Shown here piece after piece: positions 15,995-23,324 of a stretch of 42,070 nucleotides of DNA (position 1 is its first letter; the number at the start of each line of letters is the position of its first letter). A program made the position numbers and the translations under genes. Under the pieces are notes generated by a model that made no database searches, was not told the origin of the DNA, and saw only the letters and a list, made by a program, of their open reading frames with translations. The stretch is from assembly GCA_003258795.1 (NCBI GenBank), contig QHMH01000015.1, positions 1 through 42,070 of the forward strand, given 5' to 3'. The stretch comes from Candidatus Melainabacteria bacterium (GTDB lineage Bacteria; Cyanobacteriota; Vampirovibrionia; Gastranaerophilales; Gastranaerophilaceae).

Positions 15995-16591
15995 TTAAAT
16001 TTCATGCCTGCCTTCAATAGCTTTTGTCAAAGTGATTTCATCAACATACTCTAAATCTGAGCCTACAGGTAATCCAAATGCAATTCTTGAGATTTTTACA
16101 CCAAAAGGTTTGATAAGTTTGGATAAATATAAACTCGTTGCCTCACCCTCAATAGACGGACTCAAAGCAAGAATAATTTCTTTTACATCGTTTTCAGCGA
16201 TTCTATGTAAAAGCTCTTTTATTCTAATATCATCTGCCCCTATTCCGTCCATAGGAGAAATCAAACCTTGCAAAACATGGTACAAACCTTTGTACTCATT
16301 GGTTTTTTCAATTGCAATTAAGTCTTTTGTTTCGGAAACAACACAAATTACAGATTTATCTCTTGAATTGGATTGGCAAATCTCACACGGATTTGTAGAG
16401 GATAAATTGTAACAAATATCGCAGGCAAAAGTATTTTCTTTTGCCTCGATAATGTTCTGTGCGAATTTCCTAACCTCAGAAATTGGCATTTTCAAAACGT
16501 AAAAAGCCATTCTTTGAGCGGACTTAGGTCCAATGGAAGGAAATTTTTGAAATTCTTCAATTAAAGTTGCTACTGTTTTTGGATAAATCAT
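15995..16591 (-). CDS. recR: Recombination mediator RecR (198 aa)
   Basis: Works with RecF/RecO to load RecA at gapped DNA. A helix-hairpin-helix region lies at the N-terminus ('FQKFPSIGPKSAQRMAFYVL'). A four-Cys zinc finger follows (Cys57, Cys60, Cys69, Cys72), then the TOPRIM domain ('SVICVVSETKDLIAIEKT', 'GLISPMDGIGADDI') and a C-terminal 'IAFGLPVGSDLEYVDEITL'. Length is normal. Its ATG shares one base with the ybaB stop (TAATG), the classic ybaB-recR operon. Confidence 0.97.
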   Translation of the reverse strand: MIYPKTVATLIEEFQKFPSIGPKSAQRMAFYVLKMPISEVRKFAQNIIEAKENTFACDICYNLSSTNPCEICQSNSRDKSVICVVSETKDLIAIEKTNEYKGLYHVLQGLISPMDGIGADDIRIKELLHRIAENDVKEIILALSPSIEGEATSLYLSKLIKPFGVKISRIAFGLPVGSDLEYVDEITLTKAIEGRHEI

Positions 16592-16923
16592 TATGACAAA
16601 CCTGGAATGCTTAATCCACCAGTTAGGGATTTCATTTTCTTTTCCATTTTTTGGACAGCTTCATTGCTTGCTTGTTTAATAGCAGTTGTAATTAAATCTT
16701 CAAGCAATTCAATAGTATCTTCATCAACACTTTCTGGATGCTCAGGGTTAATTGCACGAGCTGAAAGTTTTATTGACTTAAACCTTCCTTGACCAGTACA
16801 AGTAACTTTAACATCTCCGCCTTGAGCTTCTGCAGTAACTTCTTCGGCTGCAAGTTCATCTTGTACTTCTTTTATACGTTTTTGAAGATTTTGAGCCTGT
16901 TTCATCATTTTCATCAAGTCCAT
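16591..16923 (-). CDS. ybaB: YbaB/EbfC family DNA-binding protein (110 aa)
   Basis: A small dimeric nucleoid-associated protein. 'MKMMKQAQNLQKRIKEVQDE' forms the N-terminal helix, followed by the beta core ('VKVTCTGQGRFKSIKLS') and a C-terminal helix with 'LITTAIKQASNEAVQKMEKK'. GAGGAG stands 7 nt ahead of the ATG. It is the first gene of ybaB-recR. Elsewhere dnaX often precedes it; here a metzincin gene diverges instead. Confidence 0.95.
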   Translation of the reverse strand: MDLMKMMKQAQNLQKRIKEVQDELAAEEVTAEAQGGDVKVTCTGQGRFKSIKLSARAINPEHPESVDEDTIELLEDLITTAIKQASNEAVQKMEKKMKSLTGGLSIPGLS

Positions 16924-16943
16924 TATCGTTCTCCTCTCTTGTG

Positions 16944-16972
16944 TTGCTTTATTCGTTTAATAATTGTAAAAT
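16944..16972 (+). promoter_or_regulatory. Leaderless promoter for the metzincin gene
   Basis: TTGCTT (16944-16949), 17-bp spacer, TAAAAT (16967-16972), then 6 nt to the ATG at 16979. No Shine-Dalgarno sequence fits between. Confidence 0.65.
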
Positions 16973-16978
16973 AATTAT

Positions 16979-17758
16979 ATGCACAAAATTACTTATTTAC
17001 AACAATGTTTACAAAATAACAGAACAATGAGGTGGGAAAAATCAGCCATGCCTCTAAATGTTTATATAGCTCCGTATAGGTTTTACACAAATAGAGGTGA
17101 AGACGGTATGTATTATGGACTTGCCGCAAAAGCCTTTAATTATTGGGAATCTGTAACAAATGGTGCCGTATCATTTACTGCAGTTGCATCGCTTATGGAC
17201 TCTCAAATAAACCTTGATTGGAAACGAGTAGATAGATCATCTCTTGGCAGATGTTTTTTTAACAATGATGCTTCAAACAGATTGTATTCCGCAGAAATCG
17301 AAATCGGGATATCTGATGGACTGATTCACCAACAATATATGAGTGAGGGTGAAGTCTTTCACACAATTCTTCACGAAGTAGGTCATGCCATAGGTTTAGG
17401 GCACAGTCCTGATACATCAGATATAATGTACACTCCTCACCAATACGGAGTTACTAATCTTTCGAGAAGAGATATTGATACAGTAAACTGGCTATATAAA
17501 ATCCCAAACAACTGCTCTCCTGCTCAATTTGCCGGAGAATGTGGATCAGCCTCTTATGACATGGATGAAATTGTTCTTGATTATCTTAAAAAACATGGCA
17601 AAGGCGGGCATGGATTAAATCACTCTCCACAAAGGAAAAAGAAACGTGACCTTTTAGAGGAACAAGAAATGATTGCTGATATGCAAAAATATCATATTGC
17701 ACTACAAAATATAAATATCCCAAACCCTTATTATAGCAAGATGCCACGCAAAAAATAG
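16979..17758 (+). CDS. Matrixin-like metzincin protease without signal peptide (259 aa)
   Basis: A zinc metalloprotease of the M10/matrixin type. HEVGHAIGLGH at 132-142 gives the three His ligands and catalytic Glu133, and 'SDIMY' (Met150) is the Met-turn. The N-terminal part ('RWEKSAMPLNVYIAP') is the usual first beta strand. No signal peptide or membrane segment is present, although such enzymes are normally exported. The C-terminal 70 residues are Lys/Gly/His-rich then Glu/Gln-rich and may be a tail for binding or targeting. The ATG follows a -10 box by 6 nt, so the mRNA is probably leaderless. It sits between ybaB (divergent) and accD. Confidence 0.85.
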   Translation: MHKITYLQQCLQNNRTMRWEKSAMPLNVYIAPYRFYTNRGEDGMYYGLAAKAFNYWESVTNGAVSFTAVASLMDSQINLDWKRVDRSSLGRCFFNNDASNRLYSAEIEIGISDGLIHQQYMSEGEVFHTILHEVGHAIGLGHSPDTSDIMYTPHQYGVTNLSRRDIDTVNWLYKIPNNCSPAQFAGECGSASYDMDEIVLDYLKKHGKGGHGLNHSPQRKKKRDLLEEQEMIADMQKYHIALQNINIPNPYYSKMPRKK

Positions 17759-17777
17759 AATTTTTTTTTGTTTGTCT

Positions 17778-17783
17778 TATAAT
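17778..17783 (+). promoter_or_regulatory. -10 box for accD-accA-kdsB
   Basis: A perfect TATAAT 22 nt ahead of the accD start. The region 17 bp upstream is a T-run preceded by TAGAA, a poor -35. Confidence 0.45.
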
Positions 17784-17805
17784 AGCAAAGAGAGGTATTT
17801 GAATT

Positions 17806-18669
17806 ATGACTATACAGGCATGGTTTGAAAAGCGTAAAAAGGCTCAAGAACAACGTAAAGCTTTGGAAGCTAAAATTGAAGCAAATACTCCTTCCGATAT
17901 GTGGGTTAGATGCGTTCATTGCAATACTCAACTTCCAAAGGAAGATTTAGTTAACAACCAAATGGTTTGTCCAGTATGTGACTACCATTTTAGAATCAAT
18001 GCAAAAACTCGTATTAAACAACTTTTCGATGAAAATTCATTTGAAGAGATGTTCAAGAACATACACCCTGCAGATCCGATAGAGTTTATCGATACTGTTT
18101 CATACCCAGAAAGAATTGAAAATGCTCATAAAAAAACAGGTCTTGATGAAGCTGTTATAACTGGTGTTGGAAAAATTAACGGATACAATGTTGCGGCAGC
18201 TGTTATGGATTTTGAATTCATGGGCGGTTCTATGGGTAGCGCAGTTGGAGAAAAAGTTACGTCAATTATGGAAACTGCTATTAAACAACATATTCCTATG
18301 CTTGCAATTACATCTTCCGGCGGGGCAAGGATGCAAGAAAGCGTTTTGAGTTTAATGCAAATGGCAAAAACTTCTTGTGCATGTGCAAAAATGGCAGATG
18401 AAAAAATTCTTTATATATGTCTTTTAACTGAACCAACTTTTGGTGGAGTTACTGCAAGTTTTGGAACTTTAGGCGATATTATAATCGCTGAACAAGGTGC
18501 AAGAATTGGTTTTGCAGGTAGAAGGGTTATCGAGCAAACGATTAAACAAAGTTTGCCTTCTGACTTTCAAACTGCAGAATATCTTTTAAAGTATGGACAG
18601 ATTGATTTAATTTCAAAGAGAAAAGATTTAAGAGAAAACTTAACAAAAATCTTCAAAATGTATACATAA
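17806..18669 (+). CDS. accD: Acetyl-CoA carboxylase carboxyltransferase beta subunit (287 aa)
   Basis: With AccA it moves CO2 from carboxybiotin to acetyl-CoA, making malonyl-CoA for fatty acids. The zinc finger is Cys36-x2-Cys39 and Cys55-x2-Cys58. The crotonase-like core holds 'FMGGSMGSAVGEKV', 'SSGGARMQES' and 'EPTFGGVTASF'. Length matches the family. AGAGAGG lies ahead of the ATG at a slightly long spacing. Only 16 bp separate it from accA. Confidence 0.97.
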   Translation: MTIQAWFEKRKKAQEQRKALEAKIEANTPSDMWVRCVHCNTQLPKEDLVNNQMVCPVCDYHFRINAKTRIKQLFDENSFEEMFKNIHPADPIEFIDTVSYPERIENAHKKTGLDEAVITGVGKINGYNVAAAVMDFEFMGGSMGSAVGEKVTSIMETAIKQHIPMLAITSSGGARMQESVLSLMQMAKTSCACAKMADEKILYICLLTEPTFGGVTASFGTLGDIIIAEQGARIGFAGRRVIEQTIKQSLPSDFQTAEYLLKYGQIDLISKRKDLRENLTKIFKMYT

Positions 18670-18685
18670 CCTTTGTGAGGTGTCT

Positions 18686-19636
18686 ATGACAAATTTAGAT
18701 TTTGAAAAACCGATAGTTGATATCGATAAAAAAATAGATGAACTAAAAAAAATTAGTGCGGAGTCTGGAATGAACCTGAATAAAGAGATTGAAACATTCG
18801 AGCAACAAGCCGAAGAGTATAAAAAAGAGCTTTATGCAAACTTAAAACCTGCGCAAAGGTTGCAAATTGCAAGACATTCTGAACGTCCAAACTTCAATGA
18901 TTACGTAGATTTAATTACGGAAGATTTTATTGAACTACACGGGGACAGAGAAGGTAGCGATGACAAAGCTATTGTGGGCGGACTTGCAAAAATCAATGGT
19001 AGAACTGTTATGCTCGTTGGTACAAAAAAAGGTAAAACGACAAAGGAAAATATTGAATGCAATTTTGGTATGCCACAACCACAAGGTTATAGAAAAGCTT
19101 TAAGATTGTTTGAGCACGCTAACAAATTCAATTTTCCAATCGTAACACTAATTGATACCCCTGGAGCATATCCCGGACTAAATGCTGAACAAACTGGACA
19201 AGGTATTGCAATTGCTGAAAACCTGATGAAAATGGCTGGTTTTAATGTCCCAATTGTTGCAATTGTTACCGGTGAAGGTTGTTCAGGGGGCGCATTAGGA
19301 CTTGGTGTTGCAGATAGAGTTCTTATCTTGGAACACGCATATTATACTGTTATTTCTCCAGAAGGTTGTGCTTCAATTTTGTGGAGAGATGCTTCAAAAA
19401 TTACAGAAGCTGCTGATAGCTTAAAGATTACCGCAAGAGATTTACTTGAGTTAAAAGTTGTTGATGAAATGATTTCAGAACCATTAGGCGGTGCGCACAG
19501 AAACCCTAAACTTATGGGAGAAAATCTTAAAGAAGCTATCGTTAGAAACTTGGACGAAATTGTTAATACTCCTGCAAAAAAACTCAAAGATCATAGATAT
19601 AACAAATATAGAAAAATGGGAGTATTTCTTCAATGA
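18686..19636 (+). CDS. accA: Acetyl-CoA carboxylase carboxyltransferase alpha subunit (316 aa)
   Basis: Partner of AccD in the carboxyltransferase complex. The start is the ATG at 18686 with GAGG 5 nt upstream, not the GTG two codons earlier. The long helical N-terminus contains 'LKPAQRLQIARHSERPNF'. The core shows 'GMPQPQGYRKALRL', 'LIDTPGAYPGLNAEQTGQGI' and 'GEGCSGGALGLGVADRV', all family hallmarks. Its stop shares ATGA with kdsB, tying lipid initiation and LPS sugar synthesis in one transcript. Confidence 0.97.
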   Translation: MTNLDFEKPIVDIDKKIDELKKISAESGMNLNKEIETFEQQAEEYKKELYANLKPAQRLQIARHSERPNFNDYVDLITEDFIELHGDREGSDDKAIVGGLAKINGRTVMLVGTKKGKTTKENIECNFGMPQPQGYRKALRLFEHANKFNFPIVTLIDTPGAYPGLNAEQTGQGIAIAENLMKMAGFNVPIVAIVTGEGCSGGALGLGVADRVLILEHAYYTVISPEGCASILWRDASKITEAADSLKITARDLLELKVVDEMISEPLGGAHRNPKLMGENLKEAIVRNLDEIVNTPAKKLKDHRYNKYRKMGVFLQ

Positions 19637-20361
19637 AAAAAACTGCAATAATAATTCCTGCAAGATTTGCATCAACAAGACTTCCTGGAAAACCTTTGCT
19701 TAAGGTTTTAAATAAACCAATCATTCAATGGGTTTGGGAAAAAGCAAAAATGGCAAAACTTGCAGACAATGTAATTATTGCAACTGATAGCGAGCTTATT
19801 TATGAGGTTGCAAAAACGTTTACTGATGACGTTGAAATGACAAGTGAAAATCACAAAAGTGGCAGCGATAGAATTGCAGAAGTTGCAAACCGTCATCCAG
19901 AGTTTGACTATATTGTAAATCTTCAAGGAGATGAACCTCTAATAAAACCTGAAAGTATTGACGAAATCATTAAAGCACTACAAACTGGGGCTGACATTTC
20001 AACACTCATAAGAGTTTTAAAAGATGAAGAAGATATAAATAATCCAAACTGCGTTAAATGTGTCGTCGACAATAATAATTTTGCACTATACTTTTCTCGT
20101 TCAAAAATTCCTTATGAAAGAAATTCTAATCAAGCAGAATTTTATGGACATATCGGTATTTATGGATACACAAGAGATGCTTTGCTTAAGATGACTTCAA
20201 CACCTCAATCTATGCTTGAAAAAGCAGAAAGTCTTGAACAGTTGAGAGCTTTGCAATCAGGATTAAAGATTAAAACAATAAAAGTAGACTTTGTGCCGGT
20301 AGGCATTGACACAGAAGAAGATTTGAAAAAATTTGAAAAAATTGCTATGGATTTAAAATAG
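19633..20361 (+). CDS. kdsB: CMP-Kdo synthetase (3-deoxy-manno-octulosonate cytidylyltransferase, 242 aa)
   Basis: Activates Kdo as CMP-Kdo for addition to lipid A. 'IIPARFASTRLPGKPL' forms the nucleotide loop; 'NHKSGSDRIAEV', 'VNLQGDEPLI' and 'HIGIYGYTRDALL' are family motifs. Length is normal. This is direct evidence for a Kdo-containing LPS. It overlaps accA by ATGA, and its last 17 bases are also coding on the other strand for the 75-aa protein. Confidence 0.96.
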   Translation: MKKTAIIIPARFASTRLPGKPLLKVLNKPIIQWVWEKAKMAKLADNVIIATDSELIYEVAKTFTDDVEMTSENHKSGSDRIAEVANRHPEFDYIVNLQGDEPLIKPESIDEIIKALQTGADISTLIRVLKDEEDINNPNCVKCVVDNNNFALYFSRSKIPYERNSNQAEFYGHIGIYGYTRDALLKMTSTPQSMLEKAESLEQLRALQSGLKIKTIKVDFVPVGIDTEEDLKKFEKIAMDLK

Positions 20362-20572
20362 GTTCAAGGCTTACAACATCTTCATATTTTGCACCCTGCT
20401 CTAAAAGTTCTTCACAAGAAAAGCCAAAAAGCAAAATCAAACCTTTAATTTTTTCATCGACATTTTTGTGTTTAAACGCAAAAAGTACACGATTTAAAGC
20501 CTCTTCTCTCGTTATGTTATCAAAGAGGTCGTTAATGCCTTTATGAAAAATTCTTTTTTTTGACTTACCCAA
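20345..20572 (-). CDS. Small unknown protein (75 aa), TTG start
   Basis: The frame has no internal ATG. TTG at 20572 is the likely start, with GGAG 6-7 nt upstream inside nanK, and it overlaps the nanK stop by 8 nt. The protein is helical and charged ('REEALNRVLFAFKHKNVDEK', then 'FGFSCEELLEQG') with no signal peptide. Tight coupling to nanK supports a real gene. No family is recognised. Its 3' end overlaps kdsB antisense by 17 bp. Confidence 0.6.
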   Translation of the reverse strand: MGKSKKRIFHKGINDLFDNITREEALNRVLFAFKHKNVDEKIKGLILLFGFSCEELLEQGAKYEDVVSLEPILNP

Positions 20573-21437
20573 CTTTTTCTCCTAACGCAAGAAGTGCAGC
20601 TCCAATCATTCCGGCGTAATTACCAGTTGTCGCTTTAAAGAATTTAGCCGGAGAAGTGATAATCTCTTTATTTGTATTTTCTTCAAGGAATTTAATATCA
20701 ATAAATTCCGCCATAGAACCAGAAAAAACAATGCAATCTGGGTCAAAGAGATTTACCAATCCAATACAACCTGCAATAATATCATTTTGCCATTTGTCAT
20801 AAACCACTTTCATAGTTTTATCATTGTTTTTTAATCCATCTATAACATCATAGGTAGTTACATCAGGATTTTTAGTAATTTCTTCTGCTGTTTTCTTAAG
20901 CCCAGTGCCAGAAGTATAAGCCTCAAAGCAATCCCAAGCTTTGCAGGTACATTGTCTTCTTTTATCGTTATAAAGTTTAAAATGCATTTCTCCAGCACCG
21001 CCGGATTTGCCTTTATAAAGTTTATTATTAAGAATTATTCCGCCTCCAACACCTGTTCCAAGGGTAATCATAATACTATTAGTACATTCCTTTGATGCCC
21101 CAATAATGTGTTCTGCCCACGCTGCACAATTTGCATCATTTTCAAGGTATACAGGTTTTTCAGTCAAATCTTGAAAAACTATGCTATTATACCCTTTAAC
21201 CAAATTTCCGGTAGAACTAATAACTTTTGTGTTTTCGTTATTTACCGCACCCGCAGTAGATATTGCAACAACATCTGCATCAGCTGAACTAAAAATTTTT
21301 TTCAAAAGTTCTTTAAACTCTTCAAGATTTTTGGGAGTATGTTCTTTATGTATTTCAGAACAGATTTCACCATTTTCATCTATTAAAGCATAATATATTT
21401 TTGTTCCGCCTATATCAAGAGCAAGTGCCTTTTTCAT
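20565..21437 (-). CDS. nanK: ROK-family sugar kinase, probable N-acetylmannosamine kinase (290 aa)
   Basis: Phosphorylates a hexose or amino-hexose. ATP site: DIGGTK (8-13) and 'ITLGTGVGGGIILN'. Catalytic Asp is in 'ENDANCAAWAEH'. ROK zinc site: His of GEMHF followed by 'CTCKAWDCFEAYTSGTGL'. The family also contains glucokinases and the sequence alone does not settle the substrate. Lying 2 bp behind nanE makes ManNAc the best guess: kinase plus epimerase take ManNAc to GlcNAc-6-P. Glucokinase remains possible because pgi is encoded in the same window. Confidence 0.8.
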   Translation of the reverse strand: MKKALALDIGGTKIYYALIDENGEICSEIHKEHTPKNLEEFKELLKKIFSSADADVVAISTAGAVNNENTKVISSTGNLVKGYNSIVFQDLTEKPVYLENDANCAAWAEHIIGASKECTNSIMITLGTGVGGGIILNNKLYKGKSGGAGEMHFKLYNDKRRQCTCKAWDCFEAYTSGTGLKKTAEEITKNPDVTTYDVIDGLKNNDKTMKVVYDKWQNDIIAGCIGLVNLFDPDCIVFSGSMAEFIDIKFLEENTNKEIITSPAKFFKATTGNYAGMIGAALLALGEKVG

Positions 21438-21439
21438 AT

Positions 21440-22120
21440 CTATACTTCTCCAAAATTTGTAAATCTTTTTGTAATCAATTGTGGTCTTGTAATTGCAGAG
21501 CCAATAACTACACTGTGAGCATTAAGTTCAAAAGCTTTTTTTACTTGATTTCTTTCCCAAAATCTACCTTCTGCAAAAATTGGTACGTCAACAGTTTTTG
21601 TTAAATTTTCTAATAAATCAAAATCTGGTTCATCTGTGTCTTTAAGACTTTCTTGTGTATATCCAGATAGGGTGGTAGAGATAATATCAAACCCTAACTT
21701 TGCACAATTTATTCCCTCGTTAAAAGTTGCAATATCAGCCATCGCAAGCCTATTTTTACTATGAATAATTTCAAGAGCTTCGGAAAAATCAAAGTCGTGC
21801 TTTCTTAAAGTTGCATCAAATGCAACTATATCAGCACCAGAATCTATTAGATTTTCAATATCCTTGATTGTTGGGGTAATATATACAACTTTTTCTGGAT
21901 GTTCTGGCATCACTTCTGGCTTTGTTAGTCCAATAACAGGGACATTAAGAAGTTTTTTTGCATTCTTTACATCTCTACATCCTGCAACTCTAACTGCAGA
22001 TGCACCACCATTTACGACAGATTTCAAAAGTGCGTTGATACAAACCTCATCATACAATGGTTCACCTTTTGCGGCTTGCACAGATACTATAATTTTTCCT
22101 TTTAATTTATTTAACTCCAT
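21440..22120 (-). CDS. nanE: N-acetylmannosamine-6-phosphate 2-epimerase (226 aa)
   Basis: Converts ManNAc-6-P to GlcNAc-6-P in sialic acid or ManNAc use. It is a TIM barrel opening with 'LKGKIIVSVQAAKGEPLYDE', then 'AVRVAGCRDVKNAKK', 'DIVAFDATLRKH' and 'IFAEGRFWERNQVKKA', as in NanE. The start is the Met of MELNKLKGK; the frame runs 13 codons upstream without a ribosome site. A perfect TATAAT ends 6 nt before this ATG. No sialate lyase or transporter is present in the window, so the source of ManNAc is not shown. Confidence 0.92.
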   Translation of the reverse strand: MELNKLKGKIIVSVQAAKGEPLYDEVCINALLKSVVNGGASAVRVAGCRDVKNAKKLLNVPVIGLTKPEVMPEHPEKVVYITPTIKDIENLIDSGADIVAFDATLRKHDFDFSEALEIIHSKNRLAMADIATFNEGINCAKLGFDIISTTLSGYTQESLKDTDEPDFDLLENLTKTVDVPIFAEGRFWERNQVKKAFELNAHSVVIGSAITRPQLITKRFTNFGEV

Positions 22121-22126
22121 ACAATT

Positions 22127-22132
22127 ATTATA
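22127..22132 (-). promoter_or_regulatory. -10 box of a leaderless nanE promoter
   Basis: Perfect TATAAT on the minus strand (22132-22127), 6 nt from the nanE ATG. No good -35 at 17 bp; TTGAAA occurs 21 bp upstream. Confidence 0.6.
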
Positions 22133-22185
22133 GACCAAAAACTTATTTTTTGCTTTCAAATTTCTAAACTCTTAAAATACTCTGA

Positions 22186-22214
22186 TTGTTTATACAAAAA
22201 AGAGCCTGTTAAAT
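22186..22214 (+). promoter_or_regulatory. Possible promoter for the ECF sigma operon
   Basis: TTGTTT (22186-22191), 17-bp spacer, TTAAAT (22209-22214). Modest match. An auto-regulated ECF-type promoter in the same stretch cannot be excluded. Confidence 0.35.
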
Positions 22215-22222
22215 GTCTGAAA

Positions 22223-22255
22223 ACACCTTTATCATAAAATTGAGGGGAAAGGTGT
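22223..22255 (+). promoter_or_regulatory. Leader hairpin covering the sigma-factor ribosome site
   Basis: ACACCTTT (22223-22230) is the exact reverse complement of AAAGGTGT (22248-22255), which ends right before the ATG. The stem would hide part of the ribosome site; GAGGGG is in the 17-nt loop. Confidence 0.5.
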
Positions 22256-22840
22256 ATGCTCAATAAGCGACAAACATATAGAAATCTTGATCAAGAAAAA
22301 CTTGTTTTGCTTGCACAAAATGATGATTATAATGCACTTGAAGAACTAATCAAAAGAGTGCAGAAAAAAGTTTATACATCTTTTGCATATTTAAAGAAAG
22401 ACGAAGAAAATCTTTCTGATTTAACACAAGAAGCTCTGATAAAAATGGCAAAAGGGATTTCGAAGTTAAAGAGTCCAAAAGCTTTCAATTCTTGGCTTAA
22501 CCAAATTGTAATGAACCTATTTTATGATGAACTTCGAAAAAAATGCAAAAAACCTGAAATATGCTCAATGGATTCTTGCGAAGATAATATGTTTTTTCAA
22601 ATTCCAGATAAATTAGGTTTGCCTGTTGAAAAAGCCATGTTATCGGAAACAGACAGAATAATAAAAGAAAAAATTTGTACTCTTCCAGATAATTTTAAAG
22701 TTGCAATTGTGCTTCGTGAATTGCAAGGACTATCTTATGATGAAATTGCAGCTGCTACTAACACCTCTGTTGGTACCGTAAAATCACGTATTGCCAGAGC
22801 AAGAGAGAAACTTCAATGTAGTTTAAAAAATTATATATAA
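22256..22840 (+). CDS. ECF-type RNA polymerase sigma factor (194 aa)
   Basis: Directs RNA polymerase to a stress or envelope regulon. Region 2 (about 25-95) includes 'DLTQEALIKMAKGISKLKSP' and 'FNSWLNQIVMNLFYDELRKK'. Region 4 (about 140-190) is 'LPDNFKVAIVLRELQGLSYD' followed by a helix-turn-helix 'EIAAATNTSVGTVKSRIARA'. The linker is longer than in minimal ECF factors, with two Cys. GAGGGGAAAGG precedes the ATG inside a possible leader hairpin. The anti-sigma gene follows 16 bp later, the usual pair. Confidence 0.93.
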   Translation: MLNKRQTYRNLDQEKLVLLAQNDDYNALEELIKRVQKKVYTSFAYLKKDEENLSDLTQEALIKMAKGISKLKSPKAFNSWLNQIVMNLFYDELRKKCKKPEICSMDSCEDNMFFQIPDKLGLPVEKAMLSETDRIIKEKICTLPDNFKVAIVLRELQGLSYDEIAAATNTSVGTVKSRIARAREKLQCSLKNYI

Positions 22841-22856
22841 AATATAGGAGAAACAA

Positions 22857-23324
22857 ATGGAAAATGATTGCTCAAAGATAAGCGATTTACTCGCCTTTTA
22901 CATAAATGATGAATTAAATGAAGATGTAAGAAAAACAGTTGAAAATCACCTTAAAGAATGTTCTTTTTGTCGAGAAAGAGCAGAAAATATTTCAAGTTCA
23001 ATTACACCTCAATTTGAGGCACTGTCTGCATACATAGACAATGAACTTGATGATAAAGAAAATTTAAAACTCAAAAAAAATATAATATCAAATCCTGCAA
23101 TGCGAAAAGAGCTTGAAAAGTTATATGCACTAAAAAAAGTTTTGAAAAACTCTTTTAAACGAAAAGAAAACGAAATAAAAGAAGACTATACAAAGCTTAT
23201 ATTTAGAGAACTTGACCTGATAGAAGAAGTTTATGGTCGAAATTATTTTCCACAAGTCGCTGCAATATTTTCGGCAATATTTCTCGGTTTATTCTTTGCA
23301 ACTTTCATTATTTTCGGGATATAA
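22857..23324 (+). CDS. Membrane anti-sigma factor with zinc finger (155 aa)
   Basis: Likely holds the upstream sigma factor inactive at the membrane. The N-terminal zf-HC2 domain has His31-x3-Cys35-x2-Cys38 (NHLKECSFC) and residues 134-154 form one membrane segment. In between is a second helical part ('FEALSAYIDNELDDKENLKL') that repeats the look of the first domain without Cys. The extracytoplasmic tail is nearly absent, so a periplasmic signal would need another protein. AGGAG lies ahead of the ATG. Its last 36 bases overlap the convergent O-antigen ligase gene. Confidence 0.88.
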   Translation: MENDCSKISDLLAFYINDELNEDVRKTVENHLKECSFCRERAENISSSITPQFEALSAYIDNELDDKENLKLKKNIISNPAMRKELEKLYALKKVLKNSFKRKENEIKEDYTKLIFRELDLIEEVYGRNYFPQVAAIFSAIFLGLFFATFIIFGI

